A stretch of DNA of 48,843 nucleotides, taken from positions 1 to 48,843 of the forward strand of contig CAIMVD010000037.1 of NCBI GenBank assembly GCA_903844815.1, read 5' to 3'. How positions within the stretch are numbered: the first letter of the stretch is position 1; each line of letters starts with the position of its first letter. The notes beneath the pieces were generated by a model. That model was not told where the DNA came from. It was given only the letters and a program-made list of their open reading frames with translations, and did no database searches. Shown here one piece after another: positions 41,002 through 48,584 of the stretch. Both the position numbers and the translations under genes were made by a program. This DNA comes from an uncultured Bacteroidota bacterium. Lineage in GTDB: Bacteria; Bacteroidota; Bacteroidia; Bacteroidales; VadinHA17.

Positions 41002-41331
41002 ATAAAATTTAAAATAAAAATAAATGAGGATACAACTCTAAAGGATATAAGAACGGAGTTGGAGAATCTAAAGACAGCCGATGTTATTGAGATACCGCTT
41101 AATCATATCAGAAAGATCACATCTTTTCTGGGAGCCATTGAGGTTCAGGACATAGGATCAAGCATCCGGTTTAAACATCAACTATTAGCAGATCATCCGG
41201 AATATCATGGTTATTTTAAAGTGCATAAAATTCATTAGGGAGGCGATCAGGATATGATCCGTAAGAATGACTTCAAAAATTATCTTCTGCGTCCGCTCTT
41301 TTTAATAATTGAAATGAAAGAAAAAGTATAA
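41002..41331 (+). pseudogene. Degraded HicA-like toxin gene
   Basis: The frame through 41026 (GAG GAT ACA) reads ...TADVIEIPLNHIRKITSFLGAIEVQDIGSSIRFKHQLL...GYFKVHKIH, then a TAG at 41236-41238, then GGDQDMIRKNDFKNYLLRPL...MKEKV up to TAA at 41329. The I-RK-x8-GS-x3-R-x-KH ... VH pattern and the adjacent HicB suggest a HicA mRNA-interferase. There is no start codon in frame; the ATG at 41024 is out of frame by one base. The catalytic His of HicA (usually GSH) is Ser here (GSS). So the toxin has lost its start, gained an internal stop and probably its active site, while its promoter and partner genes look intact. Confidence 0.65.
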
Positions 41332-41335
41332 AGCA

Positions 41336-41875
41336 ATGTCACAAAAGGATTTAAAGTATTATCAGGAATTAAGTTATCCCATTCATATTGAAAAGATAAA
41401 CGGAGAGGATGAACAGCCATATATGGCATGGTGCAACGAGCTGGGAAAGTACGCCTGTTATGGGAGGGGCGAAACGGAGGCAGAAGCGGTTTCAAATTTT
41501 ATTGAGGATAAATCGAGTTTCATAGAATATCTTTTCAATTCAGGAGAGACAATACAGGAACCAGGAAAGACCGAATCGGAAAGTTACAGTGGTTTTTTCA
41601 ATGTAAGAACATCTCCGGTAATCCATGCAAAACTTGCCTTACAGGCCAGGGAAATGGATATTTCTCTTAATCTATATCTTAATCAGATACTCTCAGGCGC
41701 TGTTGAAAAACGGCAGTACGATAATCAGATAATGAATAAATTAGGGGAACTTTGTGGGAAGCTTGAGCAACACCATTATGAAGTGACCCGTCAGCTGAGT
41801 TACCAGGCTGAGTCGATCAGTACCCGGTTCAAGTGGAAGGCTGAGTATTCAAATGAATATCTTGTTGTTGCTTAA
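41336..41875 (+). CDS. HicB-family antitoxin with C-terminal extension
   Basis: A 179-residue protein. The N-terminal part (about residues 12-60, YPIHIEKINGEDEQPYMAWCNELGKYACYGRGETEAEAVSNF) is the HicB partial RNase H-like fold. Residues about 85-122 are a ribbon-helix-helix DNA-binding domain (FFNVRTSPVIHAKLALQAREMDISLNLYLNQILSGAV), used for autoregulation. The last 55 or so residues (ELCGKLEQHHYEV ... FKWKAEYSNEYLVVA) form an extension ending in aromatic and hydrophobic residues. Its place directly before a SecB-like gene suggests a chaperone-addiction region as in toxin-antitoxin-chaperone systems. The HicA partner upstream is degraded. Confidence 0.85.
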   Translation: MSQKDLKYYQELSYPIHIEKINGEDEQPYMAWCNELGKYACYGRGETEAEAVSNFIEDKSSFIEYLFNSGETIQEPGKTESESYSGFFNVRTSPVIHAKLALQAREMDISLNLYLNQILSGAVEKRQYDNQIMNKLGELCGKLEQHHYEVTRQLSYQAESISTRFKWKAEYSNEYLVVA

Positions 41876-41886
41876 CAATCGATTAC

Positions 41887-42306
41887 ATGAAACCCAAAAT
41901 ATCACCTCAGGATTACCGTAATATACTTGAAGCGCTTGAGCTATCAAATATTTCAATGGTTGATTCATCATTCAGGCTTAGAGACGAAAACATCTCCAAG
42001 TCATTGTCGATCGAAATAGCCGAGAAATTTACCTTTGAGCAGAAGGATAATGTCCTCACCGTTTCATATTCTTATAAGCTTCATGCCCAAAGCGCCGAAA
42101 TGGCAGAACCGGCAATTTCGATAACTGCAAAGTATTCTGTTAAATATGCTGTTACAAAAGATGTGATTGTTACAAAAGATTTTATGATTGTCTTTTCTGA
42201 TCTCACGGTTAGCATGCTGCTATGGGCATATTTCAGGGAATATGTTAATAATTCCGTTTACAGGATGGGAATGCCGCCGCTGGTACTTGGTCTTAAGAAG
42301 AAGTAA
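41887..42306 (+). CDS. SecB-like chaperone of a toxin-antitoxin-chaperone locus
   Basis: A 139-residue protein with the SecB fold pattern: beta strands FTFEQKDNVLTVSYSYKLHAQ and AISITAKYSVKYAV, then LLWAYFREYVNNSVYRMGMPPLVLGLKKK, equivalent to the SecB C-terminal helix motif WPYxREYV...RxGxPPLxL. True SecB hands preproteins to SecA and is rare in Bacteroidota; the solitary SecB-like proteins next to HigBA, HicAB or MqsRA pairs protect the antitoxin from proteolysis. It begins 12 bases after hicB. With the toxin broken, selection on this chaperone may be relaxed, or it serves another role. Confidence 0.78.
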   Translation: MKPKISPQDYRNILEALELSNISMVDSSFRLRDENISKSLSIEIAEKFTFEQKDNVLTVSYSYKLHAQSAEMAEPAISITAKYSVKYAVTKDVIVTKDFMIVFSDLTVSMLLWAYFREYVNNSVYRMGMPPLVLGLKKK

Positions 42307-42370
42307 TTTTTTATTTTTCGGTCTAAGTTTTTCTTTGGCACTGTTCAAATTAATTTAAAAATATTTACAA

Positions 42371-42389
42371 AGTCCGGCATTATCGGACT
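42371..42389 (+). terminator. Hairpin after the SecB-like gene
   Basis: AGTCCG (42371-42376), a 7-base loop and CGGACT (42384-42389) followed by CAGATGTTTTT form a small stem with a late T run. It is a plausible weak intrinsic terminator for the hicB-secB transcript. Confidence 0.5.
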
Positions 42390-42452
42390 CAGATGTTTTT
42401 AATTTGACTTTGCAGATAAAATGCATTGATTCATACGTAGTCAGAAACTCTG

Positions 42453-42746
42453 ATGAATAACTTTTTCAAAAGCCCCAAAAAGCCTAAGACAGAATTTGTG
42501 TTTTGGGGAGTAATTATGCTTTTGATGCTTTCAGTTTTTATCTATAGTTCGATCCTTCTGATCGGGCAAGCTACTCCCCTTTTCACAAAGAATCATATGG
42601 CAAATGAGTGCTTTGTCATTTCATCTTCACTATTTATGGTCCTGGGGATTATTCAACTCAGACGTCTTAAGAACTCCTTGCATGAACAGGATCTTAATCA
42701 GAGGCGGAAAAGGCAAATGAATCAATTGAATAGTTCCGGAAAATAA
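42453..42746 (+). CDS. Small membrane protein, unknown function
   Basis: A 97-residue protein with two probable transmembrane helices (about residues 16-37 and 50-68), a short polar N terminus (NNFFKSPKKPKTEF) and a basic, Gln/Arg-rich C-terminal tail (EQDLNQRRKRQMNQLNSSGK), which places both ends in the cytosol by the positive-inside rule. I do not recognise a family. It has its own intergenic space on both sides and is probably transcribed alone. Confidence 0.65.
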   Translation: MNNFFKSPKKPKTEFVFWGVIMLLMLSVFIYSSILLIGQATPLFTKNHMANECFVISSSLFMVLGIIQLRRLKNSLHEQDLNQRRKRQMNQLNSSGK

Positions 42747-42833
42747 ATTCAGGTTTCTCAATTCTCTCTGGCAGTTCAAAATTAAATACTATTTTTAACT
42801 ATCCGGACGAACCATTTTCCGGCTGGTAGTTGT

Positions 42834-43481
42834 ATGTCAGAGACCCGAAAGAATACTCTCTTCCTGCTGCTTGCAGGCTTTTTCATCACTAACGCCATAA
42901 TGGGAGAGATGACAGGCGGCAAGATAATACAGCTCGGGCCCTTCGCGCTTAGCATGGGTATAGTTCCCTGGCCTGTGGTCTTCCTGAGTACTGACCTTAT
43001 CAACGAATACTATGGAAGGGATGCTGTGCGCCGGCTTACCTTTCTTACCTCCGTGTTAATAATTTATGCCTTTGTACTTCTCTATCTTGGAATGTCGGTC
43101 AGGGCCGCTTCATTCTCGCCGGTTGACGATGCTTCATTCAGTAAGGTCTTCGGCCAGAGTATGTGGATAATAGTAGGGAGCCTCGCTGCCTTCCTGTTCT
43201 CACAGCTTGTCGACGTGCTTGTATTCCTTGCCATACGCAGGAGAACAGGATCTAAACTGCTCTGGCTTAGAGCTACAGGATCTACTGTTGTATCTCAGCT
43301 TATCGATACTTTTATTGTTGCAGGCATTGGATTCTGGCTTCCGGGAAAGGTTTCTTTCTCCGATTTTCTCAGTATGGCATCGTCGGGCTACGTGGCCAAG
43401 TTGCTGATTGCTATCGGGCTGACTCCTTTTATATATCTTGGTCATATCGCTATAAACAGATATCTGGGACATCATAATTGA
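42834..43481 (+). CDS. Queuosine precursor transporter, YhhQ family
   Basis: A 215-residue membrane protein with six to seven helices, family VUT/YhhQ, which imports the queuosine precursors preQ0 or preQ1. The typical core FFITNAIMGEMTGGKIIQLGPFALSMGIVPWPVVFLSTDLINEYYGRDAVRRLTF (about residues 17-70) and the later LVDVLVFLAIRRRTGSKLLWLRATGSTVVSQLIDTFIVAGI are clearly recognisable. Length and N terminus are standard. No queuosine biosynthesis genes are in the window, consistent with salvage. Confidence 0.92.
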   Translation: MSETRKNTLFLLLAGFFITNAIMGEMTGGKIIQLGPFALSMGIVPWPVVFLSTDLINEYYGRDAVRRLTFLTSVLIIYAFVLLYLGMSVRAASFSPVDDASFSKVFGQSMWIIVGSLAAFLFSQLVDVLVFLAIRRRTGSKLLWLRATGSTVVSQLIDTFIVAGIGFWLPGKVSFSDFLSMASSGYVAKLLIAIGLTPFIYLGHIAINRYLGHHN

Positions 43482-43623
43482 GATTATTTCATACTATTAT
43501 AACAACATATTGCAGGACATGTTTTGCCTCTGATAAACAGCAGGAAAAAACAATAACTTTACATCAGCATGGTCGCTGAAAAGTGAAAGATATTAGGATT
43601 ACTAACCAACAAATATTTATAAA

Positions 43624-44757
43624 ATGAGAAAAAGATTTATAGTCACTATTGTGTGCTTATCGGTATTTCTGGGGTCCTATGCCCAGGAGCTGGCTAACTT
43701 CAGACGGGCTCCAATTATCTCACCTGAGATAGGAGAAAAGACAGTTATTTTCAGAATGACGGCACCTCAGGCAAAGCTTGTGAGACTTTACGGATCATGG
43801 ATGAGAAGCAACGATTCTTCTGCCAATATGGTTAAGGACACTTCCGGCGTATGGACCATAAGCATTAACAAGCCGGCCGCAGAGATCTATACTTACAACT
43901 TCATTGTTGACGGACTAAACCTAAACGATGCAAACAATGTGTTTGTCCAGAGAGACGGAGTCCGTTATCTCAGCGTTCTTCTTGTACCTGGTGATGTAAC
44001 TGCTAATTATTTCGAAGCCGGAAAAAGGGGGAACCTCAGGAAGGTTTGGTATGACTCGCCTACTATTGGCAAGAACAGGCGTATGTATGTATATACACCC
44101 TATGGATATGAAACAGGAAACGAAAGCTATCCTGTTCTTTATCTGCTTCATGGGGGAGGTGGCGATGAGGATGCCTGGAGCACAATGGGTCGCGCCTGTC
44201 AGATCCTTGATAACCTTATTGAAAAGAAGCTGGCCGTTCCTATGATCTGTGTTATGCCAAACGGTAATCCCGGACAGGTGGCAGCTAAAACCCTGTTGCT
44301 GGCGGAAACTACCTACGATCGAACCGATCCGAAATTTACAAACCTGTATATCAACAGTATTGTTAAGGATATAATACCTTATGTCGAGAAGAATTTCAGG
44401 GCAGTACCAAAGCCTGAGGCCAGGGCTGTTGCCGGACTTTCGATGGGTGGAGGTCATACAATGAGCGTAACAAATGAGTATCCGGGAACCTTCGCCTACA
44501 TCTGTCCGCTTAGTATGGGTATCAGGGATAACCAGCCCGATATCGACGCAAAACTCCAGGGTATCAAGAAGGCAGGCTATAAACTATACTGGATAGGTTG
44601 CGGCAGTGAGGATTTCACCTTTGCCGGAGCCAAATTGCTTGATGCGGCGCTGACCCGCAACGGATTGGAACATACATTCAATATTTCCGGAGGCGGACAT
44701 ACCTGGGCTAACTGGAGAGTTTACCTGAACACTTTCGGGAAATTGTTATTTAAATAA
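43624..44757 (+). CDS. Secreted CE1-like esterase with N-terminal CBM48/E-set domain, copy 1
   Basis: A 377-residue secreted alpha/beta hydrolase. A signal peptide (about residues 1-20, cleaved near SYAQ) precedes an E-set domain (residues about 28-120, KTVIFRMTAPQAKLVRLYGSWM ... YTYNFIVDGLNLNDANN) and then the esterase domain. Catalytic residues are Ser in AVAGLSMGGGHTMSV (about 277), probably Asp in WIGCGSEDFTFAG (about 333), and His in SGGGHTWANWRVYL (about 361). The family contains feruloyl and acetyl-xylan esterases acting on plant polysaccharides. A close paralogue follows 41 bases downstream, so this is a recent tandem duplication. Confidence 0.9.
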   Translation: MRKRFIVTIVCLSVFLGSYAQELANFRRAPIISPEIGEKTVIFRMTAPQAKLVRLYGSWMRSNDSSANMVKDTSGVWTISINKPAAEIYTYNFIVDGLNLNDANNVFVQRDGVRYLSVLLVPGDVTANYFEAGKRGNLRKVWYDSPTIGKNRRMYVYTPYGYETGNESYPVLYLLHGGGGDEDAWSTMGRACQILDNLIEKKLAVPMICVMPNGNPGQVAAKTLLLAETTYDRTDPKFTNLYINSIVKDIIPYVEKNFRAVPKPEARAVAGLSMGGGHTMSVTNEYPGTFAYICPLSMGIRDNQPDIDAKLQGIKKAGYKLYWIGCGSEDFTFAGAKLLDAALTRNGLEHTFNISGGGHTWANWRVYLNTFGKLLFK

Positions 44758-44798
44758 TTATAAAACGGCTATTACTAATCCGACTAAAAGATACTTGT

Positions 44799-45944
44799 AT
44801 GAATAGAAAATATTTTCTCGCAATACTGAGCCTTTTCATCTTTCTAGGCTCTCAGGCCCAGGAACTGGCCAACTTCGCAGCTGCAAAACCCCTTGTATCA
44901 CCTGAGATTTCAGGCAAGGAGGTCTTTTTCAGAATATCGGCCCCATATGCTGATACCGTGAAACTTTATGGTTCCTGGATGAAGGACTTTAAATCATCGG
45001 CAATAATGAAGAAGGATGAAAAGGGCCTTTGGTCTGTATCGGTTCCTACTCCTTCACCTGAACTCTATACCTATAGTTTTGTTGTTGACGGCCTTTCGGT
45101 AAATGATCCGGCCAATATCTTCACCCAGCGTGACGGCACCAGGTACCTGAGTGTTCTTCTGATTCCCGGTGATCTTACCGCAAACTATTTTGAGGCAGAT
45201 CAGCATGGTACCCTCTCACAGGTGTGGTACGAATCTCCTGTACTTAGCCTGACGAGACGAATGTTCATTTATACTCCTTACGGTTATGAAAGCAGCAAGG
45301 CTAAATATCCTGTTCTTTATCTTCTTCATGGGTCAGGAGGTGATGAAGACGCCTGGACAACTATGGGGCGCACCTGCCAGATTATGGATAACCTTATTGC
45401 AAAGAAACTCGCGGTTCCAATGATAGTTGTTATGCCAAACGGAAATCCCGGCCAGCAGGCAGCTAAAACCATGCTGCTGCCCGAGAAGGTATTAGACCGT
45501 ACTGATCCCAATTTTGCCAACCTGTATGTGAACAGTATCGTTAAGGATATTGTACCCTTTGTTGAAAAAAACTTCAGGGTTATTTCGAATCCGAATTCAA
45601 GGGCTATTGCCGGACTTTCAATGGGAGCAGGTCATACAATTAAGTGTACCAATCTTTACCCCGGCTTCTTCAAATACATCTGTCCGCTTAGCAATGGGAT
45701 AAGGTTAACAGACCAGAACAAGGCTGAATATGATGAGCAATTTAAGGCGCTAAAGAAGGCTGGCTATAAACTTTATTTTCTTGCCTGCGGGGATACTGAT
45801 TTTCTTATTGAATCTGCCAAAACCCTCGATGCAACCCTCACCAAAAACGGTTTGAAACATACCTTCTTTGTCAATTCCGGTGGTCATACCTGGGCAAACT
45901 GGAGGATTTACCTCAATACTTTCGGGCCGATGCTTTTTAAATGA
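44799..45944 (+). CDS. Secreted CE1-like esterase with N-terminal CBM48/E-set domain, copy 2
   Basis: A 381-residue paralogue of the preceding gene, sharing the signal peptide style (SLFIFLGSQAQ), the E-set domain (VFFRISAPYADTVKLYGSWMKD ... YTYSFVVDGLSVNDPANIF) and the esterase core. Ser is in AIAGLSMGAGHTIKC, the acid residue in FLACGDTDFLIES and His in NSGGHTWANWRIYL. The nucleophile elbow differs slightly from copy 1 (GAGHT instead of GGGHT) and the segment after it (KCTNLYPGFFKY) varies, which may shift specificity. A good terminator (45954-45995) closes the two-gene unit. Confidence 0.9.
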   Translation: MNRKYFLAILSLFIFLGSQAQELANFAAAKPLVSPEISGKEVFFRISAPYADTVKLYGSWMKDFKSSAIMKKDEKGLWSVSVPTPSPELYTYSFVVDGLSVNDPANIFTQRDGTRYLSVLLIPGDLTANYFEADQHGTLSQVWYESPVLSLTRRMFIYTPYGYESSKAKYPVLYLLHGSGGDEDAWTTMGRTCQIMDNLIAKKLAVPMIVVMPNGNPGQQAAKTMLLPEKVLDRTDPNFANLYVNSIVKDIVPFVEKNFRVISNPNSRAIAGLSMGAGHTIKCTNLYPGFFKYICPLSNGIRLTDQNKAEYDEQFKALKKAGYKLYFLACGDTDFLIESAKTLDATLTKNGLKHTFFVNSGGHTWANWRIYLNTFGPMLFK

Positions 45945-45953
45945 TTAATTATT

Positions 45954-45995
45954 GAAACCGGAAAGCGCTCCCTGCTAATTGAGTTTTCCGGTTTC
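45954..45995 (+). terminator. Terminator after the esterase pair
   Basis: GAAACCGGAAA (45954-45964) and TTTCCGGTTTC (45985-45995) form a perfect 11-base stem around a 20-base loop, followed by TCTTATTC. It directly follows the second esterase stop. Confidence 0.75.
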
Positions 45996-46507
45996 TCTTA
46001 TTCATCAGTTATCATTAAATTATTTGATGCTTTGTGCTTAACGGGCGATGTATGAATCTGATCCGTTCTTTATACCACTTACCGCTCATCAATTGTTTCA
46101 GGGGTTCGGGAACCACATGAGGCTACAAGTATGCAAAACTTCTGAATTGTGCCGGGAAAAGGGAAAATACAAATAAACCAAATAGCACAAAAAAAATCAG
46201 GCGTCCTTATTTGGGTAATAAAAAAAGTGATATATTACATGGTGCGCTTTAAGGTTTAATTTGGACTATTATAAAAAATAATCAAAATGTGGTGGAAGCT
46301 TTAAGTGTTATCGCTGCTTATGAAAGCAACTGATTAGCTCTATTTTTATTAACTTTAGGCACTCTAGACACTCTAGACACTCTAGACACTCTAGACACTC
46401 TAGACACTCTAGACACTCCTAACTCTAGATCACTGATTAGTTACAAAAATTCTAATGAGTATGGCTTTTAAATGTTATCCGGTTACTGTCAAACTAAATT
46501 TTTTACT
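45996..46507. other. Long intergenic region with 42-codon ORF and tandem repeat
   Basis: No convincing gene. One 42-codon ORF (46048-46176, MYESDPFFIPLTAHQLFQ ...) has no family signature and is probably chance. The tandem 9-base array is described separately. The rest is A+T-rich and otherwise featureless to me. Confidence 0.5.
46361..46414. repeat. Tandem repeat of ACTCTAGAC, six exact copies
   Basis: Six perfect copies of the nonamer ACTCTAGAC, with partial copies at both edges (AACTTTAGGC before and ACTCCTAACTCTAGATCACT after). Each unit contains the palindrome TCTAGA. It lies about 90 bases upstream of the DUF4956 start. Copy number is likely to vary between strains. Confidence 0.9.
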
Positions 46508-47143
46508 ATGCAGATAAATTCTCTTCTGTCGGAGACTACATTATGGAACCTATTACTAAGGTTTTTTCTGAATCTGGGAGTCCTGTTTATCCTTGTCGGA
46601 CTTATATATTATAAGTTCTCAAAGAAAGAGAACCATTTGTTCTCTTATTTCCTCATTGGAATAATGATTTTTCTGATCTGTGCCATACTTGGGACTAAAG
46701 AAATAAAGATGGGTACAGCCCTGGGACTATTTGCCCTTATTGCTATTATACGTTTCAGAACTGTGCAGTATTCTGCTAAAGATATAACCTATGTCTTTAT
46801 TATTATAGGGATTTCTGTAATCAATTCCCAGGCTAATATTCCGCCTCCCATACTTGGCGCAGTAATTATCAACTTCAGTATACTTCTGATTACATATATT
46901 CTTGAGATCTTTTTACAGAAAAAAAGCCTGAGTAAATTAGAAGTAACATATAATAATCTGGAATTACTGAAGCCCGGGCGTGAAAATGACCTCTTTAAGG
47001 ATCTTGCCGGGCATACGGGCCTGGAAATAAAAAGGGTCACAATTCAAAAAATTAACATTGATAAATCAAATGCCGAAATTGATGTATATTTTAAAAAGGT
47101 ATCAATGTCATCTGAGCTGGAGACAAATACATCAGATATATGA
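46508..47143 (+). CDS. DUF4956 membrane protein
   Basis: A 211-residue membrane protein with about four helices in the first 130 residues (LLLRFFLNLGVLFILVGLIYY, FSYFLIGIMIFLICAILGT, MGTALGLFALIAIIRFRTVQYSAKDITYVFIIIGISVINSQ) followed by a cytosolic domain of about 70 residues. The GLFALIAIIRFRT motif is characteristic of DUF4956. Such proteins often neighbour VTC-type polyphosphate polymerase and CotH-like genes; neither is completely in the window. I start at the ATG at 46508; an upstream ATG at 46472 is possible but less fitting. Confidence 0.85.
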   Translation: MQINSLLSETTLWNLLLRFFLNLGVLFILVGLIYYKFSKKENHLFSYFLIGIMIFLICAILGTKEIKMGTALGLFALIAIIRFRTVQYSAKDITYVFIIIGISVINSQANIPPPILGAVIINFSILLITYILEIFLQKKSLSKLEVTYNNLELLKPGRENDLFKDLAGHTGLEIKRVTIQKINIDKSNAEIDVYFKKVSMSSELETNTSDI

Positions 47144-47221
47144 TTTTATGAAAATTTCAATAGTTCTGAAATCACTGTGACATATGTTCAGTATGGAATG
47201 GAGAGATCGAAAAGCCTGAAG

Positions 47222-48319
47222 TCAGAATTTTACTCTGGCTCCTGAGGGCAATCCCTGATAATAGGATCCATCCTTATAAATTAACATTGCTCCCGGCAGA
47301 TTACTGCCAAGGCCGGCATCAATTCCGAATACTTTGTTGTCGAAAAGTGTTTTAATCTCTTTTCCGGTAGTATGTCCTACAACAATATGGTTAAGGTCAT
47401 AGAAATTAAAAATTGAATCTGTTTTTGTCTCACAGAAGGATTGATCGGTAAAAAAACCTCTGTACCAGAACGGGCCGTCTTCGTTAATTAAGAAACTAAG
47501 GTCGGCAATCGCATCAGACGATTCTGCTTCGTTTTTGAGTAACAATTTGGAATAAATCCGGTTAATGTGCTCTACGTTAAGCTTACGCCGAACCATTTCT
47601 ATTGAAATGCCTGCATGAACAAACATGATGTCGTTTATCAACAGGATAACCGGCTGGTTTCGTAACCACTGGCCCAATACAGATTCTATTGAATAAAGAT
47701 TAAAGTAGGTAATACCTGAAATTTCCTGAGCTTTGACATATTTTTGGTTGGCATATCTTGTATCCTGATTGAACAGCATGGTTTCGTGATTCCCCAGTAA
47801 AAAATGAACCATACCACCGGCTAATAAGGCTTGTTTTTCCAGTCCGTAAAGATGCCAAAGCAACTCAGTAACCATAGCACCCCTGTCGAATGAATCTCCC
47901 AATACAACCAAATGACCTTTACCAAAAATCCAGTTCAGATTTTCATCAATAATTTTCATCGACTTCAGAAGTCTGATGTATTTATTGTATTCTCCGTGAA
48001 TGTCGCTGATTGCAGCAAAACTATCAATTCCGGTAAAATACTGCTTATAGTTCGGCTTTATTAATCTGGTATTCAGGAGATCTTTATATTCAAACAGCAG
48101 ATTGAATTTCTTCTTTAACTGAGGGAAGTTATTTTGGCTTATGGCTTCAGTCTGAAAAATATTATTTTCAATCCACTTTGCCTCAAGTTTATTGTGATAA
48201 TAAAAAATATACGGGCCATCGTTAATAGAATCAGGCAGGCTTTCTCCAACAGGGAAAGCAGCAAAAGTGTCCACGCTGATGAATAAGCTGACTATAAGGC
48301 AGGTAAGTATATTATTCAT
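47222..48319 (-). CDS. Secreted metallophosphoesterase, Shewanella-like phosphatase type
   Basis: A 365-residue protein with a signal peptide (about residues 1-20, LTCLIVSLFISVDTFA) and a calcineurin-like phosphoesterase domain. All metal-site motifs are present: FAAISDIHGEYNKY (DxH), VVLGDSFDRGAMV (GDxxDRG), HFLLGNHETML (GNHE), MFVHAGIS (xxHAG) and HIVVGHTTGKEI (GHTT). This order and spacing match Shewanella-like Ser/Thr or tyrosine phosphatases rather than nucleotidases. It is probably periplasmic. A 40-codon membrane ORF overlaps its start codon on the same strand. Confidence 0.9.
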   Translation of the reverse strand: MNNILTCLIVSLFISVDTFAAFPVGESLPDSINDGPYIFYYHNKLEAKWIENNIFQTEAISQNNFPQLKKKFNLLFEYKDLLNTRLIKPNYKQYFTGIDSFAAISDIHGEYNKYIRLLKSMKIIDENLNWIFGKGHLVVLGDSFDRGAMVTELLWHLYGLEKQALLAGGMVHFLLGNHETMLFNQDTRYANQKYVKAQEISGITYFNLYSIESVLGQWLRNQPVILLINDIMFVHAGISIEMVRRKLNVEHINRIYSKLLLKNEAESSDAIADLSFLINEDGPFWYRGFFTDQSFCETKTDSIFNFYDLNHIVVGHTTGKEIKTLFDNKVFGIDAGLGSNLPGAMLIYKDGSYYQGLPSGARVKF

Positions 48320-48438
48320 AATTTGTCCCGTTCTTTTCTTCCGAAAATAATTAGCAGCCGGTTGTTTTTAAGAATTATTACTGAAAATAAACCTGAAAGT
48401 ATCAGCAAAGGAAACAGAAAAACAATTAAAAAAATCAT
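48316..48438 (-). CDS. Small single-span membrane ORF coupled to phosphoesterase
   Basis: A 40-residue ORF: hydrophobic residues 1-25 (MIFLIVFLFPLLILSGLF) then a basic tail (NNRLLIIFGRKERDKL). Its TGA overlaps the phosphoesterase ATG (ATGA), a classic coupling arrangement. It is too short for family recognition and could be chance, but hydrophobicity, basic cytosolic tail and overlap support it. Confidence 0.5.
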   Translation of the reverse strand: MIFLIVFLFPLLILSGLFSVIILKNNRLLIIFGRKERDKL

Positions 48439-48584
48439 TCATCGTAATTATCACTAACAAATAATATCTTTTCATGATTGGGAAATGCCCTGTTCAATAT
48501 AGATTTCCTGATAATTAATTCTAACTTTATTAGCTGATTAACGAACAAAAAAACTGAAGCATTTGTTTCCTTTTATAATCTAAC

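Noticed and set aside
41024-41042. ATG as the start of the HicA-like gene
   Set aside because: It is out of frame with the HicA-like sequence and meets a stop after five codons.
43921-44457. 178-codon open frame antisense to the first esterase
   Set aside because: Shadow frame; the esterase has clear catalytic motifs.
46048-46176. 42-codon ORF in the long intergenic region
   Set aside because: No motif, no partner gene and no start signal; this length is expected by chance.
46361-46414. CRISPR-like array
   Set aside because: Nine-base units in direct tandem without spacers, and no cas genes.
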